Program-made: the position numbers and the translations under genes
Assembly: GCA_011620265.1 (NCBI GenBank)
Contig: WOZM01000272.1
Span: 22,124-86,123, forward strand
Length of the DNA stretch: 64,000 nt
Reading direction: 5' to 3'
From: Paracoccaceae bacterium
GTDB lineage: Bacteria > Pseudomonadota > Alphaproteobacteria > Rhodobacterales > Rhodobacteraceae
Notes under the pieces: generated by a model
Seen by the model: only the letters and a program-made list of their open reading frames with translations
Database searches by the model: none
What the model was told of the DNA's origin: nothing
In this document: in pieces, positions 37,101 to 46,720 of the stretch
Numbering within the stretch: position 1 is the stretch's first letter
Layout: each line of letters begins with the position of its first letter

Positions 37101-39569
37101 CAGGATCCGCCGCGCGATCTCGCGCTCGACCGGCCGGCCGGAGCCTTCCTTGAGCCGGACCGCGATCCGCGCCTCCATCGGCCGGTTCGCCGCCTCGCCG
37201 AGATCGGGGAAGGCGACCCGAACCGTGGCCTTGCCGTCCGCGTCGGTCGGCCGCGTGTCGTAGAGCGCATCGCGGTAGGGCGAGAACGGCTCGTCATATC
37301 GGCCGAAGACATAGCCCGGGAAGGCGTCGAGCGTCGTCAGCGCCGAGATCCGGATATCGCCCTCTACCTCCAGCCCCGCCCCCGGCGCCCCGAAGAGATA
37401 GCGCGCGTCGATGGAGAGGGTCGGCGTGTCGCTGAGCCGGATCGCGCCTTCGGGCAGCGTCAGGTCGAAGTCGATGCGCTCGGGCAGGAAATCCTCGACA
37501 AGGAAGCTCTGGCTCGCCAGCACCCTGCCCTCCTCGACGAAGCCCTCGATCCGCCAGGTCCCGCGCGGGGCGCTGCCGGCGAGCGGCATCGTCGCCACGA
37601 ACCCGCCCGCCCCGGCCCCGGCGAGAAGCGCCCGCGAATACTCGACCCCGTCCGGCCGCACCAGCCGCGCCGTCATCGGCAGGCCGACGAGCGCGTCCAT
37701 CCTGGTGTCCCGCGCCAGTAGCGTCGCGTTCACCGTCTCGCCCGCCCGGTAGGCGCCCCGGTCGGTCGAGAGGAAGACGTCGATCGGCGGCGCCGCCTCG
37801 CGCCCCGCGACGCCCCGGTCGGAAAGGTCGAATTCCGGCTCCGTCAGCGACAGGAAGGCGAAATCGTCGCCCTTCGCGACCGTGACCAAAGCGGGCGCCG
37901 CGCCGCCGGTCCCGGCCGTCATCCCCGGCGCGAAGCGGGCATAGCCGTCCGCATCCGTCACCGCCGTCCCGATCACCGCGTTGGCCCGCGACAGAAGCGT
38001 CGCGGTGACGCCCTCGACCGCGCCCGCATCGCCAAGGCCCCGCACGAAAAGATGGAGCCCGTCCGCCCCCTCCATCGCCGTCAGCCCGAGGTCGGAGATC
38101 ACGAACCACTGCGTCGCCGCCGGGTTGTCATAGGGATCGAGCCCCGGCACGGCGGCCTGCAACGCATAGATGCCGGGCCCGAGATCGGCCATCACCCCAT
38201 CGAGCGGCAGGAGAGTCGTCACGTCGCGATTGATCTCAATCGCGACCTCGCCGGTGCCGGTCCAGACCTCCTCCGTCACCTCGTTCTTCAACTGCTCCGA
38301 CGACCAGTAATCCAGCGGCCGGCCGAAATAATCGCTCTGGATCGCCCGGACGAGGTTGCGGTCAGAGATCCGCAGCAACGTGAGATCGAGCGTGTCGGCA
38401 TTCACCGTCTCGACCGGGATTCCGGTCTGCCCGACCTTCGGCAGAACATAGGCGCGGCCGGGGAACCGGACGGCGGCGCGGCGGTCGCGGACATACTGGG
38501 TGACGGTCGCGTCCGCCGCCAGCACCTCGCCCGCCGCCGAGGGCAGGCCTTCGCGGAAGGTCAGCGCATAGCGGCTGCCATGCGCGACCCCGGTCACACA
38601 GATCTGCCGGCCCGAGGCGTCGACCGCCAACCCGGCCTCGGGGAGCTTCACGAAGGGCGCGTAGTCCACGCCGGCCCGCACGAGGTCCTCGGTGAAGACC
38701 GCGCAGATGCGCGGCGCGGCGCTGTCGCTCTCGACCTGCGTCTCGGCGATGCGGAACCCGTATTTCCCGATCGCATCCTCCAGCGCCGCCGCAGCATCGT
38801 CGCGCGGTTGCAGGCTCTGCGCCAGCCGCAGCGCCGGGATCATGTCGCGACCCCGCTCCAACCGCTCGAAGGCCTGCGCCAGCGTCGCGAGCGCTGTCGC
38901 GCGCAGCGCCGGACTTCCGGCCCGGAGATAGGCGTTGACCGCGGCCGACGCCGCCCGCCCGGCGAGGGCGCGCCGCTCCCCCGCATTGTTCGACCGGATC
39001 GCAAGCAATGCGGCGGCATAGTCCGCCCACTGATCCGGCGCATCGGAGAGATTGAGCGCCGCCCCGGCATACTCCGCCACCCCGTAAAGGTCGCCCGCCG
39101 TCGCGGCCTCCCGCGCGGCGGCCAGAAGCTCCGCCTCGGTCCAGCTACCGGTCAAGTGTTGCAGGCCAAGGCCCCTCGCCTGCGACAGCGCCGCGTCGAA
39201 ATCCTCCGGCCGCAGGAAGGAAAGCTCCGCAGCGCGCGCCCCGGCGGCGGCCAGCGCGGCGGGATCGGTGCCCCGCACCCAGCCCGAAAGCGCGCCCTGA
39301 TAGGCCTGCTGATCGCTCACCTCCGATTTCGGGAAACACGAACTCGACCGGCGGTTATAGGTGAAGGCCTTGCACGCGGTATCGGCCAGACAGGCGGCTT
39401 CGCAGGCCTCGAACCCGACATCGAAGATCGCCCTGAGGTCAGAGCCGTAGAAGTCCAGAGCCTCGACCAGCACCGCCCGCCGCTCGGGGATATAGGCCCG
39501 GTCCTGCGCCCAGGCCCCGGCGGGAAGGAAAAGGCAGGCCGCAAGGGCCGCGATCTGAAGCGTCCGCAT
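34128..39569 (-). CDS. Alpha-2-macroglobulin family protein
   Basis: 1814 aa; MG-repeat features, YPYGCTEQLTSKALPLLYF thioester CxEQ motif; start revised to MRTLQIAALAACLFLPAG. Confidence 0.95.
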   Translation of the reverse strand: MRTLQIAALAACLFLPAGAWAQDRAYIPERRAVLVEALDFYGSDLRAIFDVGFEACEAACLADTACKAFTYNRRSSSCFPKSEVSDQQAYQGALSGWVRGTDPAALAAAGARAAELSFLRPEDFDAALSQARGLGLQHLTGSWTEAELLAAAREAATAGDLYGVAEYAGAALNLSDAPDQWADYAAALLAIRSNNAGERRALAGRAASAAVNAYLRAGSPALRATALATLAQAFERLERGRDMIPALRLAQSLQPRDDAAAALEDAIGKYGFRIAETQVESDSAAPRICAVFTEDLVRAGVDYAPFVKLPEAGLAVDASGRQICVTGVAHGSRYALTFREGLPSAAGEVLAADATVTQYVRDRRAAVRFPGRAYVLPKVGQTGIPVETVNADTLDLTLLRISDRNLVRAIQSDYFGRPLDYWSSEQLKNEVTEEVWTGTGEVAIEINRDVTTLLPLDGVMADLGPGIYALQAAVPGLDPYDNPAATQWFVISDLGLTAMEGADGLHLFVRGLGDAGAVEGVTATLLSRANAVIGTAVTDADGYARFAPGMTAGTGGAAPALVTVAKGDDFAFLSLTEPEFDLSDRGVAGREAAPPIDVFLSTDRGAYRAGETVNATLLARDTRMDALVGLPMTARLVRPDGVEYSRALLAGAGAGGFVATMPLAGSAPRGTWRIEGFVEEGRVLASQSFLVEDFLPERIDFDLTLPEGAIRLSDTPTLSIDARYLFGAPGAGLEVEGDIRISALTTLDAFPGYVFGRYDEPFSPYRDALYDTRPTDADGKATVRVAFPDLGEAANRPMEARIAVRLKEGSGRPVEREIARRILPDAPVIGVKPLFEDGTVPEGAEARFDLIAVGPDETLAARQVRWTLNRIETNYQWYSLYGNWNWEVTTTRSRIAEGEADLTAAGATGISAAVGWGNYELVVEATDGAYSAASVEFYAGWYAPADAAETPDTLTVALDKEAYRPGDTARLKIEPRAAGVALVTVLSNRLIDMKAVPVTAGENVIELPVTDDWGAGAYVTASVVRPLAEEAGRVPARALGLSYAPVDPGARKLSASFEVASEADPRGPLPVALKVDGAEGAEVFATIAAVDVGILNLTGFTAPDPEGHYFGQRKLGIGIRDLYGRLIDGRTGVMGAVRSGGDAATGLRMQAPPPTEELVAYFSGPLAVGADGYARTGFQLPSFNGTVRLMAVVWSATAVGQAEAEVLVRDPVVVTASVPRFLAPGDEARLLLEIVHATGPSGRMGLDVTAEGLALGSAPSGVDLAENGKAEVSVPLTAGAGEGPGSIRVALTTPDGRQLVKELTIPVQANDPEIARQNRFDLAAGASFTLDENVFAGLLPGSGRATLAVGPLARFDAPGLLATLDAYPYGCTEQLTSKALPLLYFDEVAAAMGAGGTADIARRVEESISAILLNQASNGAFGLWYADAGDLWLDAYVTDFLSRAKAQGHAVPDVAFRNAMDNLRNQINYAPDFDEGGGAYAYALMVLAREGAAAVGDLRYYADVKAAAFDTPIAAAQLGAALASYGDQRRADAMFAQAARLLAVPGAEAQLWRADYGTNLRDATALLALASEAGSGAVDPDALGDRVATGLAGQRLSTQEATWALLATHALIDRPGAEGFTVNGAPVTGPLVRVLEAAAAAPQVIANGTERPATVTLTTFGVPVEPEPAGGKGYSIARSYYTAEGAPVDIATVPQGTRLVAVIEVTPHGAGEARLMVSDPLPAGFEIDNPALIRAGDIAALDWLDTAETRTAEFRQDRFLAAVDWTSDAPFRLAYILRAISPGSFHQPAASVEDMYRPDYRARTATGRVMVTE

Positions 39570-39680
39570 CGAAATCTCCTGTAACCGGCAATCCCGGAAT
39601 GCTGACACGGGCCCTGCCGGATTGGCAAGCGCGGCGCAGCCGGCCCGGCCCGCTTAAACCTTCATTCATATCGTTTCGCC

Positions 39681-41957
39681 ATGGTTGGCCCGGCGCGCGG
39701 GGCGGCGCTGCGCGGGGGCGAAGCGGAGACGATCTTGAGCATTGCCGAGAAACTGGCGAAGGAACGGCGGGCGCGACTGGCGGCGGAGCGTCTTCTGGAA
39801 CAGAAGAAACGCGACCTCTTCGCCGCGAATTCGCAGCTTTCCCGCCATGCGCGCAGCCTCTCCGACCAGATCGTCGAACAGCGCCAGGGGTTGGAGCTGG
39901 CGCGGACCGAGGCCGAATCGCTCAAGGGCCGGAACAGCCAGGTCCTGCACGACCTCGAACGCGCCAATTGCGAGGCGGCGGCGGCCCAGCGCCGGCTCTG
40001 GGAAGCGATGGAGACGATTGGCGACGGCTTTGCCGTCTTCGACGTCGATGCCCGGCTCGTCATCGCCAACCAGGTCTACCTCGACCTCTTCGCAACCGCC
40101 GGCATCGCGCTCGGCGACAGCTATCAGAGGCTGCTTCAGATCCTCTCCGACGAGGTCGCCGAGCTTGACGGAGAGGATGCGCAGGACTGGCGCCACGAGA
40201 TGCTCGAACGGCTGGCGCCGGACGAGATCGAACCGATGGTGGTCCGCCTCGCCGATGGCCGCCATATCCGCTTCGTCGATCATCGCGGCGAGGCCGGAGA
40301 ACTCGTCTCGATGGCGCTCGACATCACCGAGGCGATGGAGCGCGAGGCCGAGCTCGAGGAGGCGCGCGCCAGGGCCGAGGCGGCGAACCGCGCCAAGTCG
40401 GCTTTCCTCGCAAACATGAGCCACGAGATCCGGACCCCGATGAACGGGGTCGTCGGCATGGCCGAGCTTCTGTGCGGAACCGATCTGACCGACGAACAGC
40501 GGCTCTTCGCCGAGACGATCAAGTCCTCGGGCGAAGCGCTTCTGGTGATCATCAATGACGTGCTCGACTATTCCAAGATCGAGGCCGAGAAGATGCGGCT
40601 CTACCCCGAGCGCTTCGATCTCGAACGCTGCCTGCATGAGGTGATGCTGCTCCTGCAACCGAAGGCGCGGGAGAAGGGGCTGAAGCTCCTCGTGGATTTC
40701 GACCTCTTCCTGCCCACCCGCTACATCGCCGATCCCGGCCGGATGCGGCAGATTCTCACCAACCTCATCGGCAATGCGGTGAAGTTCACCAGCGCGGGCC
40801 ATGTCCTCGCGCGGGTTGTGGGAATCGAGCGGGCCGATCACGACTACGACCTCCATGTCACGATCGAGGATACCGGCATCGGCATCGCCGCCGATAACGT
40901 CGACCACATCTTCGGCGAGTTCAACCAGGTCGAGGACCAGTCGAACCGCAAGTTCGAGGGGACCGGCCTCGGCCTCGCCATCACCCGGCAACTGGTGGAG
41001 CTGATGGGCGGCACGATCTGGGTCGACAGCGAGCCGGGGCAGGGATCATGCTTCGGCTTCAAGGTCACCTTCGCGCCGGCCGAACCGGCGGGCGCGGCGG
41101 TCCAGCCCGACCGGCCGGTTCTGCTGAAGCGGGCGCTGATTGTCGACGACGTGCAGATCAACCGGGTGATCCTCGAACGCCAGCTTCAGACCTACGGGCT
41201 CGAGGTGACGAATTGCCGGACCCCGGCGGAGGCCTTGCAGGCGCTGGCCGCCGGCCCCGCATTCGACGTGATCCTGACCGATCACGACATGCCCGAGATG
41301 GACGGGCCGGACCTCGCCGACCGGATCCGCGCGGCCGGCGTGACGGTGCCGATCCTGCTCCTGTCCTCGCAGCCCGACGCGGCGGGGGACAGGACGGCCG
41401 AGATGGCGGCGGTGCTGCAAAAACCGGTCCTGCGGAGCCAGCTTCTGAAGGTGCTGCAGGACCTCTCGCATCCCGCCAAGGCCGCCGACTTCGTGCCGAT
41501 CGCCGCCGCACCGGCCGCGCGTTCCGACGAAGAGGCGCGGGCGATGCGGGTGCTCGCCGCCGAGGACAACCGCACCAACCAGCTCGTCTTCCGCAAGATG
41601 GTCGCCGATTTCGATATCGAGCTGCAATTTGCCGGCAATGGCCGCGAGGCGGTCGAGCTGTGGCGCAGCTTCCGGCCCGACATGATCTTCATGGACATAT
41701 CCATGCCCGAGATGGACGGCCGCGAGGCCGCCCGCGCGATCCGCGCGATCGAGGCCGAACGCGGGCTCGCCCCGGTGCCCATCGTCGCGCTGACGGCGCA
41801 CGCGATGGAGGGCGACCGCGCGTCGATCCTCGCTGCCGGGATCGACCACTACCTGACGAAACCGCTGAAGAAGGCCGCGATCGCCGCCAGGATCGCCGAG
41901 AACTGCCCCGCCACCGCCCGCCCCGCCATTCCCGCGGCGTCGGGCGAGCCGGCCTGA
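39681..41957 (+). CDS. Cytosolic hybrid sensor histidine kinase with PAS, HisKA, HATPase and two receiver domains
   Basis: [36 protein letters not shown]; two [17 protein letters not shown] and [13 protein letters not shown]; no obvious TM. Confidence 0.93.
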   Translation: MVGPARGAALRGGEAETILSIAEKLAKERRARLAAERLLEQKKRDLFAANSQLSRHARSLSDQIVEQRQGLELARTEAESLKGRNSQVLHDLERANCEAAAAQRRLWEAMETIGDGFAVFDVDARLVIANQVYLDLFATAGIALGDSYQRLLQILSDEVAELDGEDAQDWRHEMLERLAPDEIEPMVVRLADGRHIRFVDHRGEAGELVSMALDITEAMEREAELEEARARAEAANRAKSAFLANMSHEIRTPMNGVVGMAELLCGTDLTDEQRLFAETIKSSGEALLVIINDVLDYSKIEAEKMRLYPERFDLERCLHEVMLLLQPKAREKGLKLLVDFDLFLPTRYIADPGRMRQILTNLIGNAVKFTSAGHVLARVVGIERADHDYDLHVTIEDTGIGIAADNVDHIFGEFNQVEDQSNRKFEGTGLGLAITRQLVELMGGTIWVDSEPGQGSCFGFKVTFAPAEPAGAAVQPDRPVLLKRALIVDDVQINRVILERQLQTYGLEVTNCRTPAEALQALAAGPAFDVILTDHDMPEMDGPDLADRIRAAGVTVPILLLSSQPDAAGDRTAEMAAVLQKPVLRSQLLKVLQDLSHPAKAADFVPIAAAPAARSDEEARAMRVLAAEDNRTNQLVFRKMVADFDIELQFAGNGREAVELWRSFRPDMIFMDISMPEMDGREAARAIRAIEAERGLAPVPIVALTAHAMEGDRASILAAGIDHYLTKPLKKAAIAARIAENCPATARPAIPAASGEPA

Positions 41958-41976
41958 CCGCGCGTCGGGCGGGCCT

Positions 41977-42035
41977 CGTAAGGTGGGTTTCAACCCACCC
42001 TCCGCCAGCCAAGGTGGGTTGAAACCCACCTTACG
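41977..42035. repeat. Perfect inverted repeat, 23-nt arms, each arm itself palindromic; between convergent genes
   Basis: CGTAAGGTGGGTTTCAACCCACC (41977-41999) / GGTGGGTTGAAACCCACCTTACG (42013-42035). Confidence 0.95.
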
Positions 42036-42225
42036 AAAGCGGCGAGCTTCTACGCAGTCGGTTCGGTGGACCCCGATATGTCCCGGCCGAACCGCGATGT
42101 CCGGCACGGCGCGTCCGCGATACGCGGGCGGGCGGCGGAATCCTGGCTCGATTGCAGAATAGGTCGTTAATTATCAGATAGATGGGCGTCAATTCCTCGG
42201 ATGAAACGCCGCGGTTTCCACACCT

Positions 42226-44268
42226 TCACCCCTCGCCGATGATCGTGAGGAAGGCCGGCCCGAACCGGTCCGCCTTCTGCTCGCCCATGCCGGCGATCCG
42301 CCCCAGCTCTGCCAGCGACCCCGGCCGCGTCTCGGCGATCTTCTTCAGCGTCGAATGGGTGCAGGAGAGGTACTTCCCGGTCCCGTCCTCGCCCCGCGAC
42401 AGCTCCGCCTGCGCGGCCATCAACCGGTCGAAAAGCGCCCCCTCCGCCCGCCCGGCGAGCTTCATCCGCGCCGGATGCACCGCGTCGGCCCCGCCGGTGA
42501 TGACCTCGAGAAACGCCGCGCCGTAGCTTTCGAGCTTCTTCGCGCCCACCCCGTTCACCCGCGCCATCTGGTCGAGAGTGGCGGGCCGCGTCTCGGCCAT
42601 CTCGATCAGCGTCCGGTCGGGGAAGATCACATAGGCCGGCACCCGCGCCGCCTCGGCCAGCGCGCGCCGCTTCGCCTTCAGCGCCGACAGCAGCGGCGCG
42701 TCCTCGTCCGAAACCAGCGCCTTCACGACCGGCCCGGCCGACGCCGTGCGGATCGTGTCGCGGCGGAGCGTGACGCCGGCCTCGCCGCGCAGGATCGGCC
42801 GGGCTGCCTCGGTCATCCGGAAGGCGCCGTGCCGCTCGGGATCGGGGCGGATCAGGTCATGCCCCATCATCTGCCGGAACACTGCCTGCCACTGGGCCTT
42901 CGGCAGGTCGCGGCCCACCCCGTAGGTCGGCAGCTCGTCATGCCGGCGCTCGCGGATCTTCCCGGTCCGCGCGCCGGTGAGAATGTCGATGAGGTGCCCC
43001 GCGCCGAAGCTCTCTCCGGTCCGCAGGATCGCCGACAGCGCCTTTCGGACCGCCTCGGTGCCGTCGAACGTCTCGGGGGGCGTGTCGCACATGTCGCAGT
43101 TGCCGCAAGGGCCCGCCGTCTCGCCGAAATAGCCGAGCAGCCGCTGGCGCCGGCAGCCGGTCGCCTCGGCGAGACCGAGAAGCGCGTTGAGCCGGGCGTG
43201 ATCGGCGGCCTTGCGGTCGGCCGGGGCCAGCCCCTCGTCGACCTGGGCTCGGCGGAGGCGGATATCCTCGGGGCCGTAGAGCGTCAGCGTCTCGGCCGGC
43301 GCGCCATCGCGGCCGGCGCGGCCGATCTCCTGATAATAGGCCTCGATCGACTTCGGCAGGTCGGCATGGGCGACCCAGCGGATGTCGGGCTTGTCGATGC
43401 CCATGCCGAAGGCCACGGTCGCGACGACGATGAGGCCGTCCTCGCGCTGGAATCGCGCCTCGACCTCGCGCCTATTGTCCGGGTTCATGCCGCCGTGATA
43501 GTGGCAGGCGCTGTGCCCGGCCTCGCGGAGCGCGGCGGCGAGCGTCTCGGTCTTGGCGCGGGTCGCGGTATAGGTGATGCCCGACTGGCCCTTGCGGGCG
43601 GCGGCGAAGGCGAGGATCTGGCGGCGGGGCTGGTCCTTCACCGCGAAGGCGAGGTGGATGTTCGGCCGGTCGAAGCCGCGCAGGAAGGTCTGCGGTTCCG
43701 CCCCGTCGAACAGCCTTGTGACGATCTCGCCCCGTGTCTCTTCGTCCGCCGTGGCGGTGAAGGCCGCGAGGGGCACGTTCAGCGCGCGGCGCAGCTCTCC
43801 GATGCGCAGGTAGTCGGGGCGGAAATCATGGCCCCACTGGCTGACGCAATGCGCCTCGTCCACGGCGATGAGGCTGGTGCCGATGCGCCGCAGAAGCGTC
43901 AGCGTGCCGCCCGAGGCGAGCCGCTCCGGCGCCATGTAGAGCAGCTTCAGCCGGCCCTCGTCGAGCGCGGCGAAGACGCCTTCCGTCTCTTCCTCGGTAT
44001 TGCCGGAGGTCAGCGCCCCGGCCTCCACCCCGGCCTCCCGGAGGGCGCGGACCTGGTCGCGCATCAGCGCGATGAGGGGCGAGATGACGACCGTCACGCC
44101 GTCGCGCATCAGCGCGGGAAGCTGGAAGCAAAGCGACTTGCCGCCGCCCGTCGGCATGATCGCAAGCGCGTTCCGCCCCTCCGCCACGGCAGAGACGATC
44201 TCGGCCTGGCCAGGCCGGAATTCGGAGAATCCGAATACGGAGGAGAGGAGGTCCTCGGCGCGGGTCAT
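42226..44268 (-). CDS. recQ: ATP-dependent DNA helicase RecQ
   Basis: FRPGQAEIV, MPTGGGKSLCFQLPAL, DEAHCVSQWGHDFRPDY, YYQEIGRAGRDG, HRDC region. Confidence 0.96.
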   Translation of the reverse strand: MTRAEDLLSSVFGFSEFRPGQAEIVSAVAEGRNALAIMPTGGGKSLCFQLPALMRDGVTVVISPLIALMRDQVRALREAGVEAGALTSGNTEEETEGVFAALDEGRLKLLYMAPERLASGGTLTLLRRIGTSLIAVDEAHCVSQWGHDFRPDYLRIGELRRALNVPLAAFTATADEETRGEIVTRLFDGAEPQTFLRGFDRPNIHLAFAVKDQPRRQILAFAAARKGQSGITYTATRAKTETLAAALREAGHSACHYHGGMNPDNRREVEARFQREDGLIVVATVAFGMGIDKPDIRWVAHADLPKSIEAYYQEIGRAGRDGAPAETLTLYGPEDIRLRRAQVDEGLAPADRKAADHARLNALLGLAEATGCRRQRLLGYFGETAGPCGNCDMCDTPPETFDGTEAVRKALSAILRTGESFGAGHLIDILTGARTGKIRERRHDELPTYGVGRDLPKAQWQAVFRQMMGHDLIRPDPERHGAFRMTEAARPILRGEAGVTLRRDTIRTASAGPVVKALVSDEDAPLLSALKAKRRALAEAARVPAYVIFPDRTLIEMAETRPATLDQMARVNGVGAKKLESYGAAFLEVITGGADAVHPARMKLAGRAEGALFDRLMAAQAELSRGEDGTGKYLSCTHSTLKKIAETRPGSLAELGRIAGMGEQKADRFGPAFLTIIGEG

Positions 44269-44333
44269 GGCTCGCGGGTTCTTGTTGCTCGATTGGCCGC
44301 GACCCTGTCACAGCCGCCCGCTACGGGCAAGGC

Positions 44334-44627
44334 TCAGTAGCCGTAGAAGAACCCGGCGTTGTTGATCAGCACCCGCTGCAGGATGATCAGCGCGATGAAG
44401 GCGACGAGCGGCGCGAGGTCGAGCCCCGGCGTCTGCGGCAGCACGCGGCGGATCGGGGCGTAGATCGGCTCCAGCAGCCGGTTCAGACCGTACCAGATCT
44501 GGCCGACCATCGGCTGGCGGATGTTCAGGACCTGGAAGTTCAAAAGCCAGGACATGATGATATGGGTGATCATGATGAACCAGACCACGTTGAGGATGAT
44601 CATCAGCGCATCGAAGAGCGAGGCCAT
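44334..44627 (-). CDS. YggT family membrane protein
   Basis: MASLFDALMIILNVVWFIMITHIIMSWLLNFQVLN...EPIYAPIRRVLPQTPGLDLAPLVAFIALIILQRVL. Confidence 0.92.
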   Translation of the reverse strand: MASLFDALMIILNVVWFIMITHIIMSWLLNFQVLNIRQPMVGQIWYGLNRLLEPIYAPIRRVLPQTPGLDLAPLVAFIALIILQRVLINNAGFFYGY

Positions 44628-44765
44628 CAGGGTCTCCGGTTGAAAAGGACGGGCCAGAGGTAAGGCGCGCGGGGGCGGAGCGCAACCGTCTAACGCAACG
44701 TCGCCGGTTGACGCCCCGGCGCCGCTGCGTCACCCCGGGGGCAAACCCCGAGGAAAGGCGCGCCG

Positions 44766-45296
44766 ATGTATCCCTTCGTTCGCATGGCGAAAGAAATCTG
44801 GAAGAACCGCCGCGCCGCGCCGCTCGGGATCACCGAGGCGCATGTCTCGCACCATATCTGCTGGCCCTGGGACCTCGACCTCTGGGCCGAGCTGAACAAC
44901 GGCCGAACGCTGACGCTCTATGACCTCGGGCGGATTCCGCTGGCGATGCGGACCGGGCTTGGCGATCTCATCCGCAGGCGTCGCTGGGGGATCACGGTCG
45001 CCGGCAATACCGTGCGCTACCGCCGCCGCGTCAGGATTTTCGACCGGGTGGAGATCGTCAGCCGCTGCATCGGCTGGGACGCCCGCTTCATCTACATGGA
45101 GCAAAGCATGTGGCGGGCGGGCGAATGCACGAGCCATATGCTCCTTCGCTCCGCCGTCACCTCGAATTCCGGCATCGTGCCGCCGGCCGAGGTTCTGGCC
45201 GCCCTCGGCCAGCCGGGCGGAAGCCCCGATCTGCCGGGCTGGGTCCGCGCCTGGATCGCGGCCGATGCCGAACGGCCCTGGCCGCCCCGGCGCTGA
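44766..45296 (+). CDS. Acyl-CoA thioesterase-like protein (4HBT/hotdog)
   Basis: HHICWPWDLDLWAELNNGRTLTLYDLGR...VEIVSRCIGWDARFIYMEQSMWRAGE. Confidence 0.85.
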   Translation: MYPFVRMAKEIWKNRRAAPLGITEAHVSHHICWPWDLDLWAELNNGRTLTLYDLGRIPLAMRTGLGDLIRRRRWGITVAGNTVRYRRRVRIFDRVEIVSRCIGWDARFIYMEQSMWRAGECTSHMLLRSAVTSNSGIVPPAEVLAALGQPGGSPDLPGWVRAWIAADAERPWPPRR

Positions 45297-45352
45297 AGCT
45301 TGCGCCCGGTCGGGTTTTCGGGCTTCATCCGGCAAGAGGCGAGGGCAGGAAC

Positions 45353-46720
45353 ATGACGGCATCGGCGAAGAAGCGCATCTGGGGCTGGTGGTTCTTCGAC
45401 TGGGCGAGCCAGCCCTTCAACACACTCTGCCTGACCTTCGTCTTCGGCCCCTATTTCGCCGAGGTGGCGCGGGCGCATTTCACCGGTCAGGGGCTCGACG
45501 CCGAAGCGGCAGGCGCCGCCGCGCAGGCCTATTGGGGCTGGGGACAGTCGATTTCCGGCGTGATCATCGCGGTGCTTGCCCCGATCCTCGGCGCCATCGC
45601 CGACAGGTCCGGCAGGCGGATGATCTGGATCTGGATCTTCTCGGCCGTCTACGTCGTCGGCTCCTGGATGCTCTGGACACTGATGCCGGGAGAGCCGGAC
45701 CTCCTGCGGGCGATGATGTGGTTCGGGCTCGGCCTCATCGGCATGGAATTCGCGACGATCTTCACCAATTCGCTGATGCCGGACCTGACCGGCGACGCGG
45801 ATATGGGCAAGGTCTCGGGTTCGGGCTTCGCCTTCGGCTATGTCGGCGGCATCGTGGCGCTGGTCATCATGCTCCTCTTCTTCAACGAAAGCAGCGCGAC
45901 CGGAAAGACGCTGATCGGGCTCGACCCGCTCTTCGGCCTCGACGCGGCGACGCGGGAGGGGACGCGCGCGGTCGGGCCGCTGACGGCGGTCTGGTACATC
46001 GTCTTCATGATCCCGTTCTTCGCCTGGGTGCGCGAACCTAAGGGACCGGCGCGCCGCTTCAGCTTCGCCGCCGCGATGGCCGATCTCTGGCGGCTTCTGA
46101 AATCGCTGAAGGGCCGGCAGAGCCTTGCCGCCCATCTCGTCAGCTCGATGTTCTATCGCGACGCGCTGAACGCGCTTTACGGCTTCGGCGGGGTCTATGC
46201 CTCGGGCGTCCTCGGCTGGTCGGTGACGAAGATCGGCGTCTTCGGCATCGTCGGCGCGATCTCGGGCGCGCTCTTCGCCTGGCTCGGCGGCAAGATGGAC
46301 AGCGCGCGCGGGCCGAAGCCGGTCATCAACATCGCCATGTATGTGCTGATCGCGGTCTGCCTCGTCATCGCCGGCATGTCGCGCGATGCGTTCTACGGCG
46401 CGCCCTTCGCGCCCGGCTCGGCATTGCCGGACTACATCTTCTACGCTTGCGGCATCCTGATCGGCGCGGCGGGCGGCTCGATCCAGGCGGCAAGCCGGAC
46501 GATGATGGTCTTCCACACCACGCAGGAGCGCGCGACCGAGGCCTTCGGCCTCTACGCGCTCTCGGGCAAGGCCACGGCCTTCATCGCGCCCTTCTCCATC
46601 GCGCTTTTCACCACGATCAGCGGATCGCAGCGGATTGGCATCTCGATCCCGTTGATCGTTCTCTTCCTCGTCGGCATGATGATCCTGAGATGGGTCAAGC
46701 CATATGGAGAGCGCATTTGA
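45353..46720 (+). CDS. MFS transporter (UMF1/Atg22-like family)
   Basis: IWGWWFFDWASQPFNTLCLTFVFGPYF; ILGAIADRSGRRM; QAASRTMMVFHTTQERATEAFGLYALSGKATAF. Confidence 0.9.
   Translation: MTASAKKRIWGWWFFDWASQPFNTLCLTFVFGPYFAEVARAHFTGQGLDAEAAGAAAQAYWGWGQSISGVIIAVLAPILGAIADRSGRRMIWIWIFSAVYVVGSWMLWTLMPGEPDLLRAMMWFGLGLIGMEFATIFTNSLMPDLTGDADMGKVSGSGFAFGYVGGIVALVIMLLFFNESSATGKTLIGLDPLFGLDAATREGTRAVGPLTAVWYIVFMIPFFAWVREPKGPARRFSFAAAMADLWRLLKSLKGRQSLAAHLVSSMFYRDALNALYGFGGVYASGVLGWSVTKIGVFGIVGAISGALFAWLGGKMDSARGPKPVINIAMYVLIAVCLVIAGMSRDAFYGAPFAPGSALPDYIFYACGILIGAAGGSIQAASRTMMVFHTTQERATEAFGLYALSGKATAFIAPFSIALFTTISGSQRIGISIPLIVLFLVGMMILRWVKPYGERI

Noticed and set aside
34116-37721. 1201-aa + strand ORF
   Set aside because: Antisense to the well-supported alpha-2-macroglobulin gene; Arg/His/Gly-rich translation typical of high-GC shadow ORFs.
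42355-44340. 661-aa + strand ORF
   Set aside because: Antisense to recQ.
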